Assembly (NCBI GenBank): GCA_041744755.1
Contig: JBGTKC010000008.1
Location: forward strand, 1 to 64,000
DNA from: CALDTK01 sp041744755
Lineage (GTDB): Bacteria > Bacteroidota > Bacteroidia > Chitinophagales > Saprospiraceae
Reading direction: 5' to 3'
Length of the DNA stretch: 64,000 nt
A program made the translations under genes and the position numbers. Shown here one piece after another: positions 34,866 to 42,488 of this stretch; the first letter of the stretch is position 1, and the number at the start of each line of letters is the position of its first letter. The notes below the pieces were generated by a model. The model made no database searches. It saw only the letters and a program-made list of their open reading frames with translations, and was not told the origin of the DNA.

Positions 34866-35627
34866 ATGTCGACCCTCAATCTCTCCCGCGTTTGGCAGGT
34901 GGTTCGCCTGCAGGCCATGCTCCACGGCCGCTCGCTGCTCAGCTACTTCGGGCCGACGCTGGCGCTCCTTCTCGGCGCCGCGCTCCTGTCGGGCAACTTC
35001 GCTGCCGAAGGTGGCGAACCCAGCTTCTTCATAAAGATCTACAACTTGGCCCTCATCGTCGCGGGATTCATCTGGGCGGCCAGCTCCCTGCCGGAGAACA
35101 AGACCCCCGACGGACGGCAGTCGTTCCTCACGCTGCCCGCGAGCGATGCCGAGAAGTGGCTCGGGACCTACCTCTACAGCGGTCCGGCCTTCTTCGTCGT
35201 CTACACGCTCGGCTACTTAATCCTGACGCTGGTGACCGGCCTCGTGCTCGCGGTCTTCCAGCTGGGCGTGCCCCCGGCCTTCAATCCTTTCTCGGCTGAG
35301 ATGGGGGAGGGGATCGCCACGTACTTCCTCATCGTCCAGCCCATCGGCATGCTGGGGGCAATCGTGTTCGACAAGTCGGCTTCCGCCAAAACCGTCGGCG
35401 CGGCCCTCCTGGTCCAGGCCGCGCTCGCGTTTATCGGTCTGCTCGTCTTCCGGATTGTCTTCCACGAGTACTTCTCGGGCTTCTTCACCGTGGACGCCGA
35501 CAGCTTCAACTTCGAGGGCGACGGGATCAACATCAACCTCGAGGATTACGGCTGGTGGGCGGGCGCGGCCCTAGGCCTCTACCTCCTCACCGTCGCCTAC
35601 TTCCGTTTTCAAGAAAAAGAGGTCTAA
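34866..35627 (+). CDS. ABC-2 type transporter permease
   Basis: A 253-residue protein with six predicted membrane helices (around residues 20-40, 55-72, 103-130, 145-165, 175-200, 230-245). The start lies 3 bp after the ATPase stop codon, so the two are translationally coupled and should form one transporter. The predicted pair with a GntR regulator is typical of YtrA-regulated exporters. The substrate is unknown. A short soluble segment (about residues 205-228, DADSFNFEGDGININLEDYG) probably faces the periplasm. A GGAA-loop mini-hairpin copy at 35378 encodes SASAKT in a loop. There is no annotated family signature beyond helix pattern and context. Confidence 0.85.
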   Translation: MSTLNLSRVWQVVRLQAMLHGRSLLSYFGPTLALLLGAALLSGNFAAEGGEPSFFIKIYNLALIVAGFIWAASSLPENKTPDGRQSFLTLPASDAEKWLGTYLYSGPAFFVVYTLGYLILTLVTGLVLAVFQLGVPPAFNPFSAEMGEGIATYFLIVQPIGMLGAIVFDKSASAKTVGAALLVQAALAFIGLLVFRIVFHEYFSGFFTVDADSFNFEGDGININLEDYGWWAGAALGLYLLTVAYFRFQEKEV

Positions 35628-35647
35628 TCCCCAACCAACACAGACCA

Positions 35648-36037
35648 ATGGAATTCAAAGCCTCCACCACCATCTACGAGCAGATCGCCGGGATGCTGGA
35701 AGACAATATCCTCTCCGGCGAGATCCCCGAGGGCGAGCGCCTCCCGAGCGTACGCGCCCTCGCCAGCGAGGTACAAGTCAACCCGAACACCGTCCAGCGC
35801 ACCTTCCAGACCCTCCAGGACGCCGACATCATCGCCAACCAGCGCGGGATCGGGTACTTCGTGGCCGAGGGCGCGCGACTCAAGATCCTCAAGGCCCGCC
35901 GCCGCCTCTTCGAGACGGAGGTGCTGCCGGAGCAATTCAGACAGCTTGCACTGCTCGGCTTCGAGCCGCAGGAGATCGCGACCCTGTACGCCTCTTATAT
36001 CGCGAATCACGTTGCACCACCCTCGTCCCCGAACTAA
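35648..36037 (+). CDS. YtrA-type GntR-family transcriptional regulator
   Basis: A 129-residue repressor with the GntR winged helix at about residues 8-75: TIYEQIAGMLEDNILSGEIP, ERLPSVRALASEVQVNPNTV, RTFQTLQDADIIANQRGIGY. The C-terminal part is short and helical, as in the YtrA subgroup, which pairs with ABC transporter genes and has no large ligand domain. It is the third gene of the operon, 20 bp after the permease. The inverted repeat TGTACTA-N6-TAGTACA upstream of the operon is its likely operator, giving autoregulation. Inducers of this type are often cell-wall antibiotics, but nothing here shows that. Confidence 0.95.
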   Translation: MEFKASTTIYEQIAGMLEDNILSGEIPEGERLPSVRALASEVQVNPNTVQRTFQTLQDADIIANQRGIGYFVAEGARLKILKARRRLFETEVLPEQFRQLALLGFEPQEIATLYASYIANHVAPPSSPN

Positions 36038-36084
36038 GCGCAGCCAGTCTGGACTTGAGTAGGCAGCCTTATAAATTTCATCTC

Positions 36085-36681
36085 ATGAACAATCTTCCGA
36101 CGTTTTGGCTCTTCCTCCTCGTCCTGCTTTGTCTAGGCGCATCGGCCGTCTTGGTCAACGCTCAAGCGATCGGCGTTACGCAAGCTGGATTGAACCTGGG
36201 GCAGACGATCATCCAAAGGGACAGCGCCTTCTGGGTGGCTTACAACACTTGCGACGTAGACGGGATCCGAGGTTTTTTCACCGAAGACTTAGAGTTCTAC
36301 CACGATAAGGGCGGCCTCACCGAAGGGTGCGACCAATTGGTGGCTAGTATTGAGACCGGTTTGTGTGGAGCGGGAGGCAACCGCCTACGCCGCGTGGCCC
36401 TCGACAGCACGGTACGTGTCTACCCGATGGCCGATGACGGAGCCATGATCCTCGGCGAGCACCTCTTCTACGTCACGGAGCCAGGCCGCGCCGAGTACCT
36501 CGACGGGCGGGCAAGATTTATGGACTACTGGCAGTTGACGGCCGGCCAGTGGAAGATGTCGCGCGTGTTTAGCTACGATCATGGCCCCGCAGTGGTCGCC
36601 GTGATCCGGCCAGCCGACACTACCGCATTGTCGGTCCCCGAAAGCGGCATCCACGCCGACGAGGCCACGCGGCGCAATTAG
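36085..36681 (+). CDS. Exported NTF2-like (SnoaL/DUF4440) protein
   Basis: A 198-residue protein with a signal peptide (MNNLPTFWLFLLVLLCLGASAVLVNAQ, start 36085). The mature part resembles an NTF2-like fold: RDSAFWVAYNTCDVDGIRGFFTEDLEFYHDKGG, a long helix, and a final sheet with FMDYWQLTAGQWKMSRVFSYDHGP. DUF4440/SnoaL-like domains bind small ligands, or are enzymes in a few cases; the mature protein is exported, so a periplasmic ligand-binding role is possible. It stands alone 47 bp after the GntR gene and 53 bp before the DUF2807 gene. The function is unknown. Confidence 0.75.
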   Translation: MNNLPTFWLFLLVLLCLGASAVLVNAQAIGVTQAGLNLGQTIIQRDSAFWVAYNTCDVDGIRGFFTEDLEFYHDKGGLTEGCDQLVASIETGLCGAGGNRLRRVALDSTVRVYPMADDGAMILGEHLFYVTEPGRAEYLDGRARFMDYWQLTAGQWKMSRVFSYDHGPAVVAVIRPADTTALSVPESGIHADEATRRN

Positions 36682-36734
36682 CACCTACGACCAGTCTCTC
36701 CACTCTCATCTCTTCCCCTCTTAACTAAACTCCC

Positions 36735-37487
36735 GTGAAAACTTCCAACCTCCTCCTTATCTCCGGCTTCGCCGCCGCCGTCGTCTTCCTCACCTTCCAC
36801 ATCGCCAGTGCCCGCCAGTCTATCCAGCCGGCGGTCGAGCTCTCGGGAACGCGCGGCACCAAGACTTACGATCTCCCCGCCCTTCAGCACCTCGACTTCG
36901 AAGGTCCCGTGCGCCTCATCCTCACTTCCGGTTTGCCCTCGGTGACGATCGAGGCCGACGAAGCCCTGATGCCCGAACTCGTCGACCGCGACTCCGAAGA
37001 CGACCGCCTCACCATCCGTGTGCCGCGCACCGGCGGCGACTACCGCGAGTCCGACATGATCGTGGCGCGCGTCTCCTCTCCATCCTTGCGTACCGTAGCC
37101 ATGAGCGGTCGTAACAGCATCAGCAGCTCGGCGCCGCTCGACTACCGGAGTCTCTCACTCAACCTCTCCGGCGGCACGCAGATGGACCTGGCCTTCGTGC
37201 GCATCGACAGCCTCCGCGTTGAGGGCTCGGGCTCGATGGGCGGTCAGGTCCGGGGAGTGGCCAACCACCTAATGATCGAGGGAAGCGGCAGTGCGGACCT
37301 CGATGCCTCGGGGCTCGTCGCCAAGGTCGCCGGCGTCGAGATCAGTGGCTCGGGGAAGTTCCGCGTCCACGCCGACAGTTTGCTCAGCGTCAAGGGCAGC
37401 GGCAGCTCCGAGGTCGAGTACAGCGGCAACGCCCGCGTGAGTTCGAGCGTGAGCGGTTCGGGGAGCGTGCGGATGGTGGGGCAGTAG
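36735..37487 (+). CDS. DUF2807 exported auto-transporter-adhesin-like protein
   Basis: A 250-residue protein starting at GTG 36735 with a signal peptide (MKTSNLLLISGFAAAVVFLTFHIASA). The mature part shows the DUF2807 (putative auto-transporter adhesin head GIN) pattern: FEGPVRLILTSGLPSVTIEADEALM, then repeated short beta strands rich in Gly and Ser, such as LRVEGSGSMGGQVRG and LMIEGSGSADLDASG, that probably form a beta-helix stack. DUF2807 proteins are abundant in Bacteroidota; the function is not known, with possible surface or envelope roles. It is probably transcribed alone. No sorting domain is visible, so it should stay periplasmic. Confidence 0.88.
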   Translation: MKTSNLLLISGFAAAVVFLTFHIASARQSIQPAVELSGTRGTKTYDLPALQHLDFEGPVRLILTSGLPSVTIEADEALMPELVDRDSEDDRLTIRVPRTGGDYRESDMIVARVSSPSLRTVAMSGRNSISSSAPLDYRSLSLNLSGGTQMDLAFVRIDSLRVEGSGSMGGQVRGVANHLMIEGSGSADLDASGLVAKVAGVEISGSGKFRVHADSLLSVKGSGSSEVEYSGNARVSSSVSGSGSVRMVGQ

Positions 37488-37497
37488 ACGGGTGAGC

Positions 37498-37626
37498 TCA
37501 CTTTTCCTTCCCCACCCGCCCCCAGTAGAGCGGGCAGCGCTTGCAGTAGTTGCCCTTCTTCTTATACTTCTTACAGCATTTCTTCTTGAGCTTCTTCGGC
37601 CGCTCCCTGGGCATTTCCTTGGCCAT
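37498..37626 (-). CDS. Small Lys/Cys-rich protein
   Basis: A 42-residue protein, MAKEMPRERPKKLKKKCCKK followed by YKKKGNYCKRCPLYWG and a charged end. The CC and C-x-x-C arrangement could bind zinc, and the Lys-rich face could bind nucleic acid. Similar short KKCCKKYKKKG-type proteins occur in Bacteroidota, from my memory of the pattern. The start at 37626 is the only Met that gives a compact product; a longer frame upstream is not supported. It is 11 bp from the end of the convergent DUF2807 gene. Confidence 0.6.
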   Translation of the reverse strand: MAKEMPRERPKKLKKKCCKKYKKKGNYCKRCPLYWGRVGKEK

Positions 37627-37684
37627 CGGGCGCGAAGTTAGCGGCGCGGCCGCAGCAGGCCCACAGCCGATGGCACACCTTGAC

Positions 37685-38293
37685 TCAACCCTTGCGCAGG
37701 AAGCCGACCACCTCCGCATCGTCGAGGTGCCACTTTCGATCCTCGCGCACCACCGCGATCCACGCGCGCGGGGGCACTTTGCGACCGGGGTTTTGCTGGA
37801 TGTACTCGATGGCCTCCGGCGGCGACTTCGTCACGATGGCCACGTGGCCCCGCTTGCGGCCCTCGCCCGGACCCCAGACCAGAAGGTCACCCGGGCGCGG
37901 GTGGCTCTCCCCAGGCAGTCGGTACTGAAACAGTCCCCGCTGCACGTTGAAGGCCCCGTCGGCTAGCGCCGGATTAAAATAGTCTTTCGGGTAGCCGTAG
38001 GTGTCCGGCATGCGGTGGCCGTAGGCCTCGTAGTAGAAGCGCTTGACGAACTCGGAGGCTTGCCACTTGAGGCCAAAATTGTAGCCGTCTTTGCCTAGGT
38101 GCCGCCCGGCCGTGTGTCCGATCCTCCCATTGTAGTACACCGCCACCTGCTGGTAGCTGTCGATCTCGTCACCGACGGACGCGACCGCCGGACGGTCCCA
38201 GAGGTCCGGGCCCCAAACGGCCACCCAGCCTATTAGCACCACGACCACGATGCCGTAGGAGAACCATCGCAAGCTTATCCCTCGGTCCAACAT
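37685..38293 (-). CDS. Membrane-anchored CHAP-like protein lacking the catalytic Cys
   Basis: A 202-residue protein with an N-terminal membrane helix (SLRWFSYGIVVVVLIGWVAVWG) and a CHAP-type cell-wall amidase domain. The order GYNFGLKWQASEFVKRFYYEAYGHRMPDTYGYPKDYF, then ESHPRPGDLLVWGPGEGRKRGHVAIVTK, matches CHAP proteins. In the family the first block is normally WQCVEFV-type, with Cys as nucleophile; here it reads WQASEFV (GCC TCC in place of the Cys-containing codons). The catalytic His (GHVAIV) is kept. The protein is therefore probably a pseudoenzyme or a binding module, unless the shifted Ser serves. It follows the GH2 gene by 32 bp on the same strand and may be in one transcript. Confidence 0.8.
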   Translation of the reverse strand: MLDRGISLRWFSYGIVVVVLIGWVAVWGPDLWDRPAVASVGDEIDSYQQVAVYYNGRIGHTAGRHLGKDGYNFGLKWQASEFVKRFYYEAYGHRMPDTYGYPKDYFNPALADGAFNVQRGLFQYRLPGESHPRPGDLLVWGPGEGRKRGHVAIVTKSPPEAIEYIQQNPGRKVPPRAWIAVVREDRKWHLDDAEVVGFLRKG

Positions 38294-38325
38294 CGGGCGA
38301 CAAGATCGGCGGCGGCGGCCGAACC

Positions 38326-40158
38326 CTAGGGTTTGCGCGTCGCGCGTTCGTGGTAGTAGGCCTGGAGGGTGTAGAAGGCGAGCTTCCGCTCGCCGTGCTC
38401 GCCGATGAGTCCCTTGCGGTTCCACCCATCCTGTATGCCGGGGAGGTTGCGCCGCGGACTGCGGAAGTCCGCCAGGATCCAGGGTGTCATGCCGGCCACC
38501 TCCGGGGTGCGGTCGACGAGCTTGGTCGTCTCACGGTAGAGCCACGCCTGGTATTCCTCGCTCCAGCGCGTAAGGCTGTCACCGTGCAGCCCAGCCCGGG
38601 CCCCGCCCCCGAACTCGCTGATGATGACGGGCTTGTTTTGGCGAAAGCTGAACTTCGCCCCCGGCAGTGCCGCCGGTGTGCCCTCGTACCAGCCGATGTA
38701 CTCGTTGAAGCTCACGACGTCGGCGAACTCGGCGAAGGGGTCGGCCACCTCGTACTGCTGTGCACCTTTGCCCGCCTTGAAGAGTGCCGCCGAGATGAGC
38801 CGCGTGCCGTCAATGGCGCGGGCGTGGGCGGCGAGGCGCTTGAGGAAAGTGAGGCGCTCCGGGATGTCGGGCGTCTCGTTGGCCATGCTCCAGATGATGA
38901 CCGCGGCGCGGTTGCGGTCGCGGGTGATGAGTTCGGTCAGCTGCCGCTCGGCGTTGGCGTAGGTGGCCGGGTTACCCCAGGCGATCGTCCAGTACACCGG
39001 CACCTCCTCCCAGAGCAGGATGCCGAGCGAGTCCGCGAGGCGCGGCATGTACTCGTTGTGGGGGTAGTGCGCGAGGCGCATGAAGTTGCAGCCGAGTTCT
39101 TTGGCGCGCCCGATGGTGACGGCGGCGTCCTCCCAGCCGTTGGCCCGCCCCCCGCGCGAGGGGGCCTCTTCGTGGACCGAGATCCCACGCAGGAAGATCG
39201 GCTCCCCGTTGAGGAGGAGTTTGGTGCCCTGGGTGGCGATGGTGCGCAGACCGATGCGGTCGGTAGTCCGGTCGGGCCCGGCGTCGACGATGAAACTGTA
39301 GCGATACGGGTCGCTGGGCTTCCACATCCGTTTCGCGGTAACGCTTTCGCGAAAACTCGCTCTGCCATTCGCATCGGTGGTAAGGCTTACGCCAAAACCC
39401 AGCTCGCGGCAATCGATCTTGACGGTCTGTCGAGCGCGGTTGGTGCCTTCGAGCTGGACGAAGCCGGCGAGCGTCTTGGCATCCGCCAACTGGATTTGGT
39501 AATCGCTTACGTACGTGTTCGGCAAGACGTAAAGGCCCACGTCGCGCGTGAGTCCGCCGTAGTTCCACCAGTCCGTGACGTCGGTCGGGACCGCTTCGCG
39601 ACTCCGCTGGTTGTCGACGCGCACCACGAGCGAATTGCTCGAATCGCCCCCTCGCAGCAGACCCGTGACGTCGAACTGGAAGGGCGTAAAGCCGCCGGTG
39701 TGCACTCCCGCCTTCTGGCCGTTGACGTAGACATCCGCGCGGTAGTTGGCCGCCCCGAAGCGCAGGATGACCCGCTCGCCGGCGCTACGTTTCGGCGCAG
39801 GAAATTTCTTCCGGTACCAGATCGAGCCTTCGTAGAGTAGGTAGCGCTCGTACTGAGTGTTCCAGTCCCCCGGGACGTGCAACACCGGCGTGCCGTCGAA
39901 GCCGTACTCGTAGCGCTCGGTCTTGTCTCGCGCGACGGCGTCCATGGCGGCGAAATCGCCACGGCCTTGCTTCGACGAGTCGAAGGGCACGCGGACGAAA
40001 TCGTAGAAGTATGCCTCGTACCGGTCGGGGAAGTGTTGCCAGTCGCCGTTCAGTGAAGTGTGCGGCCGGAGGAACGCATTCTGGAGGGCGGGGGACTCGT
40101 GCTGGGCGGAGAGGGTTTCGGCGAAAGCCAGCAAGGTGAGGAAGGGGAAGAGGCGCAT
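38326..40158 (-). CDS. Exported GH2 beta-glucuronidase/beta-galactosidase-type enzyme
   Basis: A 610-residue glycoside hydrolase of family 2. A signal peptide (MRLFPFLTLLAFAETLSAQ) exports it. Three domains are seen: a sugar-binding jelly roll (about 30-210: SLNGDWQHFPDRYEAYFYD, SIWYRKKFPAPKR, ADVYVNGQKAGVHTGGFTPF), an Ig-like domain (about 211-310), and a TIM barrel. The acid/base Glu is in WSMANETPD and the nucleophile Glu in IISEFGGG. The pattern is closest to beta-glucuronidases. Four mini-hairpin copies lie inside (38635, 39342, 39384, 40115), the highest number of any intact gene here; one encodes FRQN just before the nucleophile strand, and one lies in the signal peptide. No carbohydrate operon surrounds it. 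Confidence 0.92.
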   Translation of the reverse strand: MRLFPFLTLLAFAETLSAQHESPALQNAFLRPHTSLNGDWQHFPDRYEAYFYDFVRVPFDSSKQGRGDFAAMDAVARDKTERYEYGFDGTPVLHVPGDWNTQYERYLLYEGSIWYRKKFPAPKRSAGERVILRFGAANYRADVYVNGQKAGVHTGGFTPFQFDVTGLLRGGDSSNSLVVRVDNQRSREAVPTDVTDWWNYGGLTRDVGLYVLPNTYVSDYQIQLADAKTLAGFVQLEGTNRARQTVKIDCRELGFGVSLTTDANGRASFRESVTAKRMWKPSDPYRYSFIVDAGPDRTTDRIGLRTIATQGTKLLLNGEPIFLRGISVHEEAPSRGGRANGWEDAAVTIGRAKELGCNFMRLAHYPHNEYMPRLADSLGILLWEEVPVYWTIAWGNPATYANAERQLTELITRDRNRAAVIIWSMANETPDIPERLTFLKRLAAHARAIDGTRLISAALFKAGKGAQQYEVADPFAEFADVVSFNEYIGWYEGTPAALPGAKFSFRQNKPVIISEFGGGARAGLHGDSLTRWSEEYQAWLYRETTKLVDRTPEVAGMTPWILADFRSPRRNLPGIQDGWNRKGLIGEHGERKLAFYTLQAYYHERATRKP

Positions 40159-40216
40159 GGCGGCAAGGTAGCGCGGGCCCGGGACGCGAGGGCCTGGCGG
40201 GCCCGCAATAGAAACA

Positions 40217-40261
40217 CTACAGGACGCAAGGCACGGGATGGCGTCCTTGCTGTAGCCATCC
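40217..40261. repeat. Intergenic inverted repeat related to the 29038 repeat
   Basis: GGACGC (40222-40227) pairs with GCGTCC (40241-40246), and GGATGGC (40236-40242) pairs with GCCATCC (40255-40261), giving two mutually exclusive hairpins. The GGACGCAAG block is shared with the repeat at 29038, which suggests one repeat family. Confidence 0.55.
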
Positions 40262-40294
40262 TGGCGTGAGACCTCGTGCTTACAACGCTCGAGT

Positions 40295-40660
40295 TTAGGC
40301 CGCTGGGTCCCAGTACAAATCCTTGAATCCCGTAACCTTATCGTCTTCCACCTCGACGCCTTCCTTCTTCAGTCTTTCCGCCATCGCCTCCGGCGGATCG
40401 AAGTGCAGCTTGCCGGTAAGGCGGCCGTCCCGGTTGACGACGCGGTGAGCCGGCACGTAGGGTTCGGCCGTGTGACTGTAGCGCATCGCGTAGCCGGCCA
40501 TACGCGGGGTACCGAGCGTGAGGGCGTCCGCCAGCGCGCCGTAGGTCGTCACGCGGCCCGGCGGTATCTGGCGCACGAGCTCCCAGACCTGCTCGTAGTA
40601 GTGCGGCTGGCCTTTCGGGAGATTTTTGGGGAAGTTGGTCTTGCCGAAGTAGGTGCTCAT
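40295..40660 (-). CDS. Alkyltransferase-like (ATL) DNA-binding protein
   Basis: A 121-residue protein of the DNA-methyltransferase DNA-binding family. The core reads YYEQVWELVRQIPPGRVTTYG and LADALTLGTPRMAGYAMRYS, followed by PYVPAHRVVNRDGRL. In true O6-alkylguanine transferases the motif is PCHRV with an acceptor Cys; here it is PAHRV, so the protein cannot accept an alkyl group. ATL proteins of this type bind alkylated guanine and hand the lesion to nucleotide excision repair. The start at 40660 overlaps the stop codon of the upstream isomerase gene by the tetramer ATGA, so the two are translationally coupled. The role with the isomerase is not clear. Confidence 0.92.
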   Translation of the reverse strand: MSTYFGKTNFPKNLPKGQPHYYEQVWELVRQIPPGRVTTYGALADALTLGTPRMAGYAMRYSHTAEPYVPAHRVVNRDGRLTGKLHFDPPEAMAERLKKEGVEVEDDKVTGFKDLYWDPAA

Positions 40661-41583
40661 AGGTTCGCTCTCGGTATCCACTGCCGCAAATAATCATGAC
40701 TCTGCTGCAAGGCGTACACGCGTCGCTCCAGGCTCCCCTCGTACGCCCGGTCCTCCACCTCGACGCAGACCGCGCCCTCGTACCCCGTCTCACTTAAGTA
40801 CGAAAAGAAACGCCCCCAGTCCACGTCCCCCATCCCCGGCAACTTCGGCGTGTGCCACAGTTTCGGGTGCGCCCAGCGGCCGTGACGGTCTAGGGCCGCG
40901 CGGTCGATCCGCACGTCCTTGGCGTGCACGTGGATCATGCGCTCGGGGAAGTCGCGGAAGGGGAGCGTGTAGTCCATGTCCATCAGGACGAAGTGGCTCG
41001 GGTCGTAATTGAGGCCCCAGTGAGCATCGGGGATGTCGCGCCACATGTCTTCCCAGACGGCGGGGCTCACGGCCAGGTTCTGCCCGCCGGGCCACTCGTC
41101 GGCGCCAAACTTCATCGGACAGTTCTCGATCGCGATGCGCACGCCGTGAGTTTTGGCGAAAGCCACCAGCGGCCGCCACGTGTCTAGGAACCGCGGCCAC
41201 TGCGCCTCGATGGTCTGGGTCTGGTCGCGCCCCACGAAGGTTGTCACGCAGTTGATCCCGATCCGCGCCGAGGCCCCGATGAGCCTCTCGATATGCTCGG
41301 CGTAGACTCGCGCCTGCGCCACATCGTCCGCGAGCGGATTCGGGTAGTAGCCCAGCGAGGAGATCCGGACGCCGTAGCGCTCCTGCAACGCCAGAATTTC
41401 CTTGATTCTCACCGGCCCGAGCGCCGTCACGTCGACGTGCGTCACGCCCGCGTACCGCCGCTCGGCCTCGCCCGGCGGCCAGCACATCACCTCCACCGCA
41501 TCGTAGCCAATCACGGCGGCTTTCGCCAAAACCTGTTCCAGCGTGAGTTCGGGGAGGATGGCGGAGACGAAGCCGAGGAGCAT
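40657..41583 (-). CDS. Sugar phosphate isomerase/epimerase-like TIM barrel protein
   Basis: A 308-residue AP-endonuclease-2-like TIM barrel (xylose isomerase-like family). The barrel pattern is seen in LGFVSAILPELTLEQVLAKAAVIGYDAVEVMCW, RISSLGYYPNPL, CVTTFVGRD, GVRIAIENCPMKF (metal-binding Glu), WGLNYDPSHFVLMDMD (Asp/His ligands), IHVHAKDVRID (His) and GAVCVEVEDRAYEG (Glu). Metal ligands are in place. The family interconverts sugars and inositols. The start at 41583 (MLLGFVSAIL) is clear. Two mini-hairpin copies (41150, 41518) encode FAKT and VLAKA. It overlaps the ATL gene by 4 bp. The substrate is unknown. Confidence 0.92.
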   Translation of the reverse strand: MLLGFVSAILPELTLEQVLAKAAVIGYDAVEVMCWPPGEAERRYAGVTHVDVTALGPVRIKEILALQERYGVRISSLGYYPNPLADDVAQARVYAEHIERLIGASARIGINCVTTFVGRDQTQTIEAQWPRFLDTWRPLVAFAKTHGVRIAIENCPMKFGADEWPGGQNLAVSPAVWEDMWRDIPDAHWGLNYDPSHFVLMDMDYTLPFRDFPERMIHVHAKDVRIDRAALDRHGRWAHPKLWHTPKLPGMGDVDWGRFFSYLSETGYEGAVCVEVEDRAYEGSLERRVYALQQSHDYLRQWIPRANL

Positions 41584-41776
41584 AAGAGCGTGCTGAAAGT
41601 GCGGAGAGTGCGGAGAGGGCGGAGAGTGCGCCGGATGTCCTGATGAATCGTGTACGTCCGGGTGCGCTCGGGTCGGACGCGCCGAATGTACACGCCATCC
41701 TTCGCACCTTGCGGCACGTTGCACCTTCCACGCAGGGCACTTTCTGCACTTTACGACCGCTCCGCACTTTTGCACC

Positions 41777-42424
41777 ATGGACCTCCTCCGTACCCGCGTC
41801 AAGGCCGCCGCCGTGGCCAACCTCACCGACGCCCGCTACTTCGCCGCGCTCGGGGTCGACCTTCTCGGCTTCGCCCTCGAGCCCGGCGCCACGGGCTTCG
41901 TGGACGCGACGACCGTGACCGCCATACGGGACTGGGTCGAGGGCCCGCAGTTCGTCGGTGAGTTCGGGCACAGCACCGTGGGAGACATCGCGCGCCAGGC
42001 GGAAGCCTTGCGGCTCGACGCAGTACAGGTGGGGCCTTTCGGCAAAACCCGCCAGGTGGGTGTCGCTACTGGGCTGCCGGTGTACCAGGAGCTGATCCTC
42101 GGTCGCGACGTCGGCCCCGTGGACGCGTTTGGCATCATGGAGGCTAGCGCCCCGAACGTGGCGGCCTTCGTGCTCAACTTCTCGCGGCAGTCGCAGATAT
42201 GGTCTTCGCTACGCTCGTCGCAAGTTTGGGGCGAGTGGATCGAGGAGGTATGCGCCATCTACCCGGTCTACCTGGACGCTCCAGCCGAGGTGACAGAGCT
42301 GCCTGAGATCCTCGCGGACATTCGGCCGCTGGGCCTCCAGATCACCGGCGGTGAGGAGGAAGCCGTCGGGATTAAATCCTTCGAAGACCTTGATGAGTGG
42401 TTTGAACATTTGCGGGTAGAGTGA
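41777..42424 (+). CDS. TrpF-like (phosphoribosylanthranilate isomerase-like) protein lacking the active-site Cys
   Basis: A 215-residue TIM barrel resembling TrpF: an N-terminal RVKAAAVANLTDARYFAALGVDLLGFAL block in place of the usual KICGITxxxDA, an IRDWVEGPQFVGEF block, LDAVQVG, and a GLQITGGEEEAVGIKSFEDLDEWF C terminus. In TrpF the catalytic Cys sits in KICG; here it is KAAAV, so the general base is missing. A 215-residue length fits the family. The gene starts five bases after a CACTTTTG -7-like box and is not in a trp operon. It may have taken another role. The mini-hairpin copy at 42034 encodes PFGKT. The divergent isomerase gene is 193 bp away. Confidence 0.65.
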   Translation: MDLLRTRVKAAAVANLTDARYFAALGVDLLGFALEPGATGFVDATTVTAIRDWVEGPQFVGEFGHSTVGDIARQAEALRLDAVQVGPFGKTRQVGVATGLPVYQELILGRDVGPVDAFGIMEASAPNVAAFVLNFSRQSQIWSSLRSSQVWGEWIEEVCAIYPVYLDAPAEVTELPEILADIRPLGLQITGGEEEAVGIKSFEDLDEWFEHLRVE

Positions 42425-42427
42425 CAA

Positions 42428-42455
42428 TTGCGGCTGCGGGATGACGCTATATTTG
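42428..42455 (+). promoter_or_regulatory. Candidate promoter of the histidine kinase gene
   Basis: TTG at 42428-42430 and a perfect -7 box TATATTTG at 42448-42455, 17 bases apart, precede the ATG at 42489 by 33 bases. Confidence 0.55.
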
Positions 42456-42488
42456 CCTACTATCGAGCAAACCCCGCGATGCGTGTCG

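Noticed and set aside
38350..39840. A 496-codon open frame on the + strand.
   Set aside because: It is antisense to the well-supported GH2 gene and has no family features.
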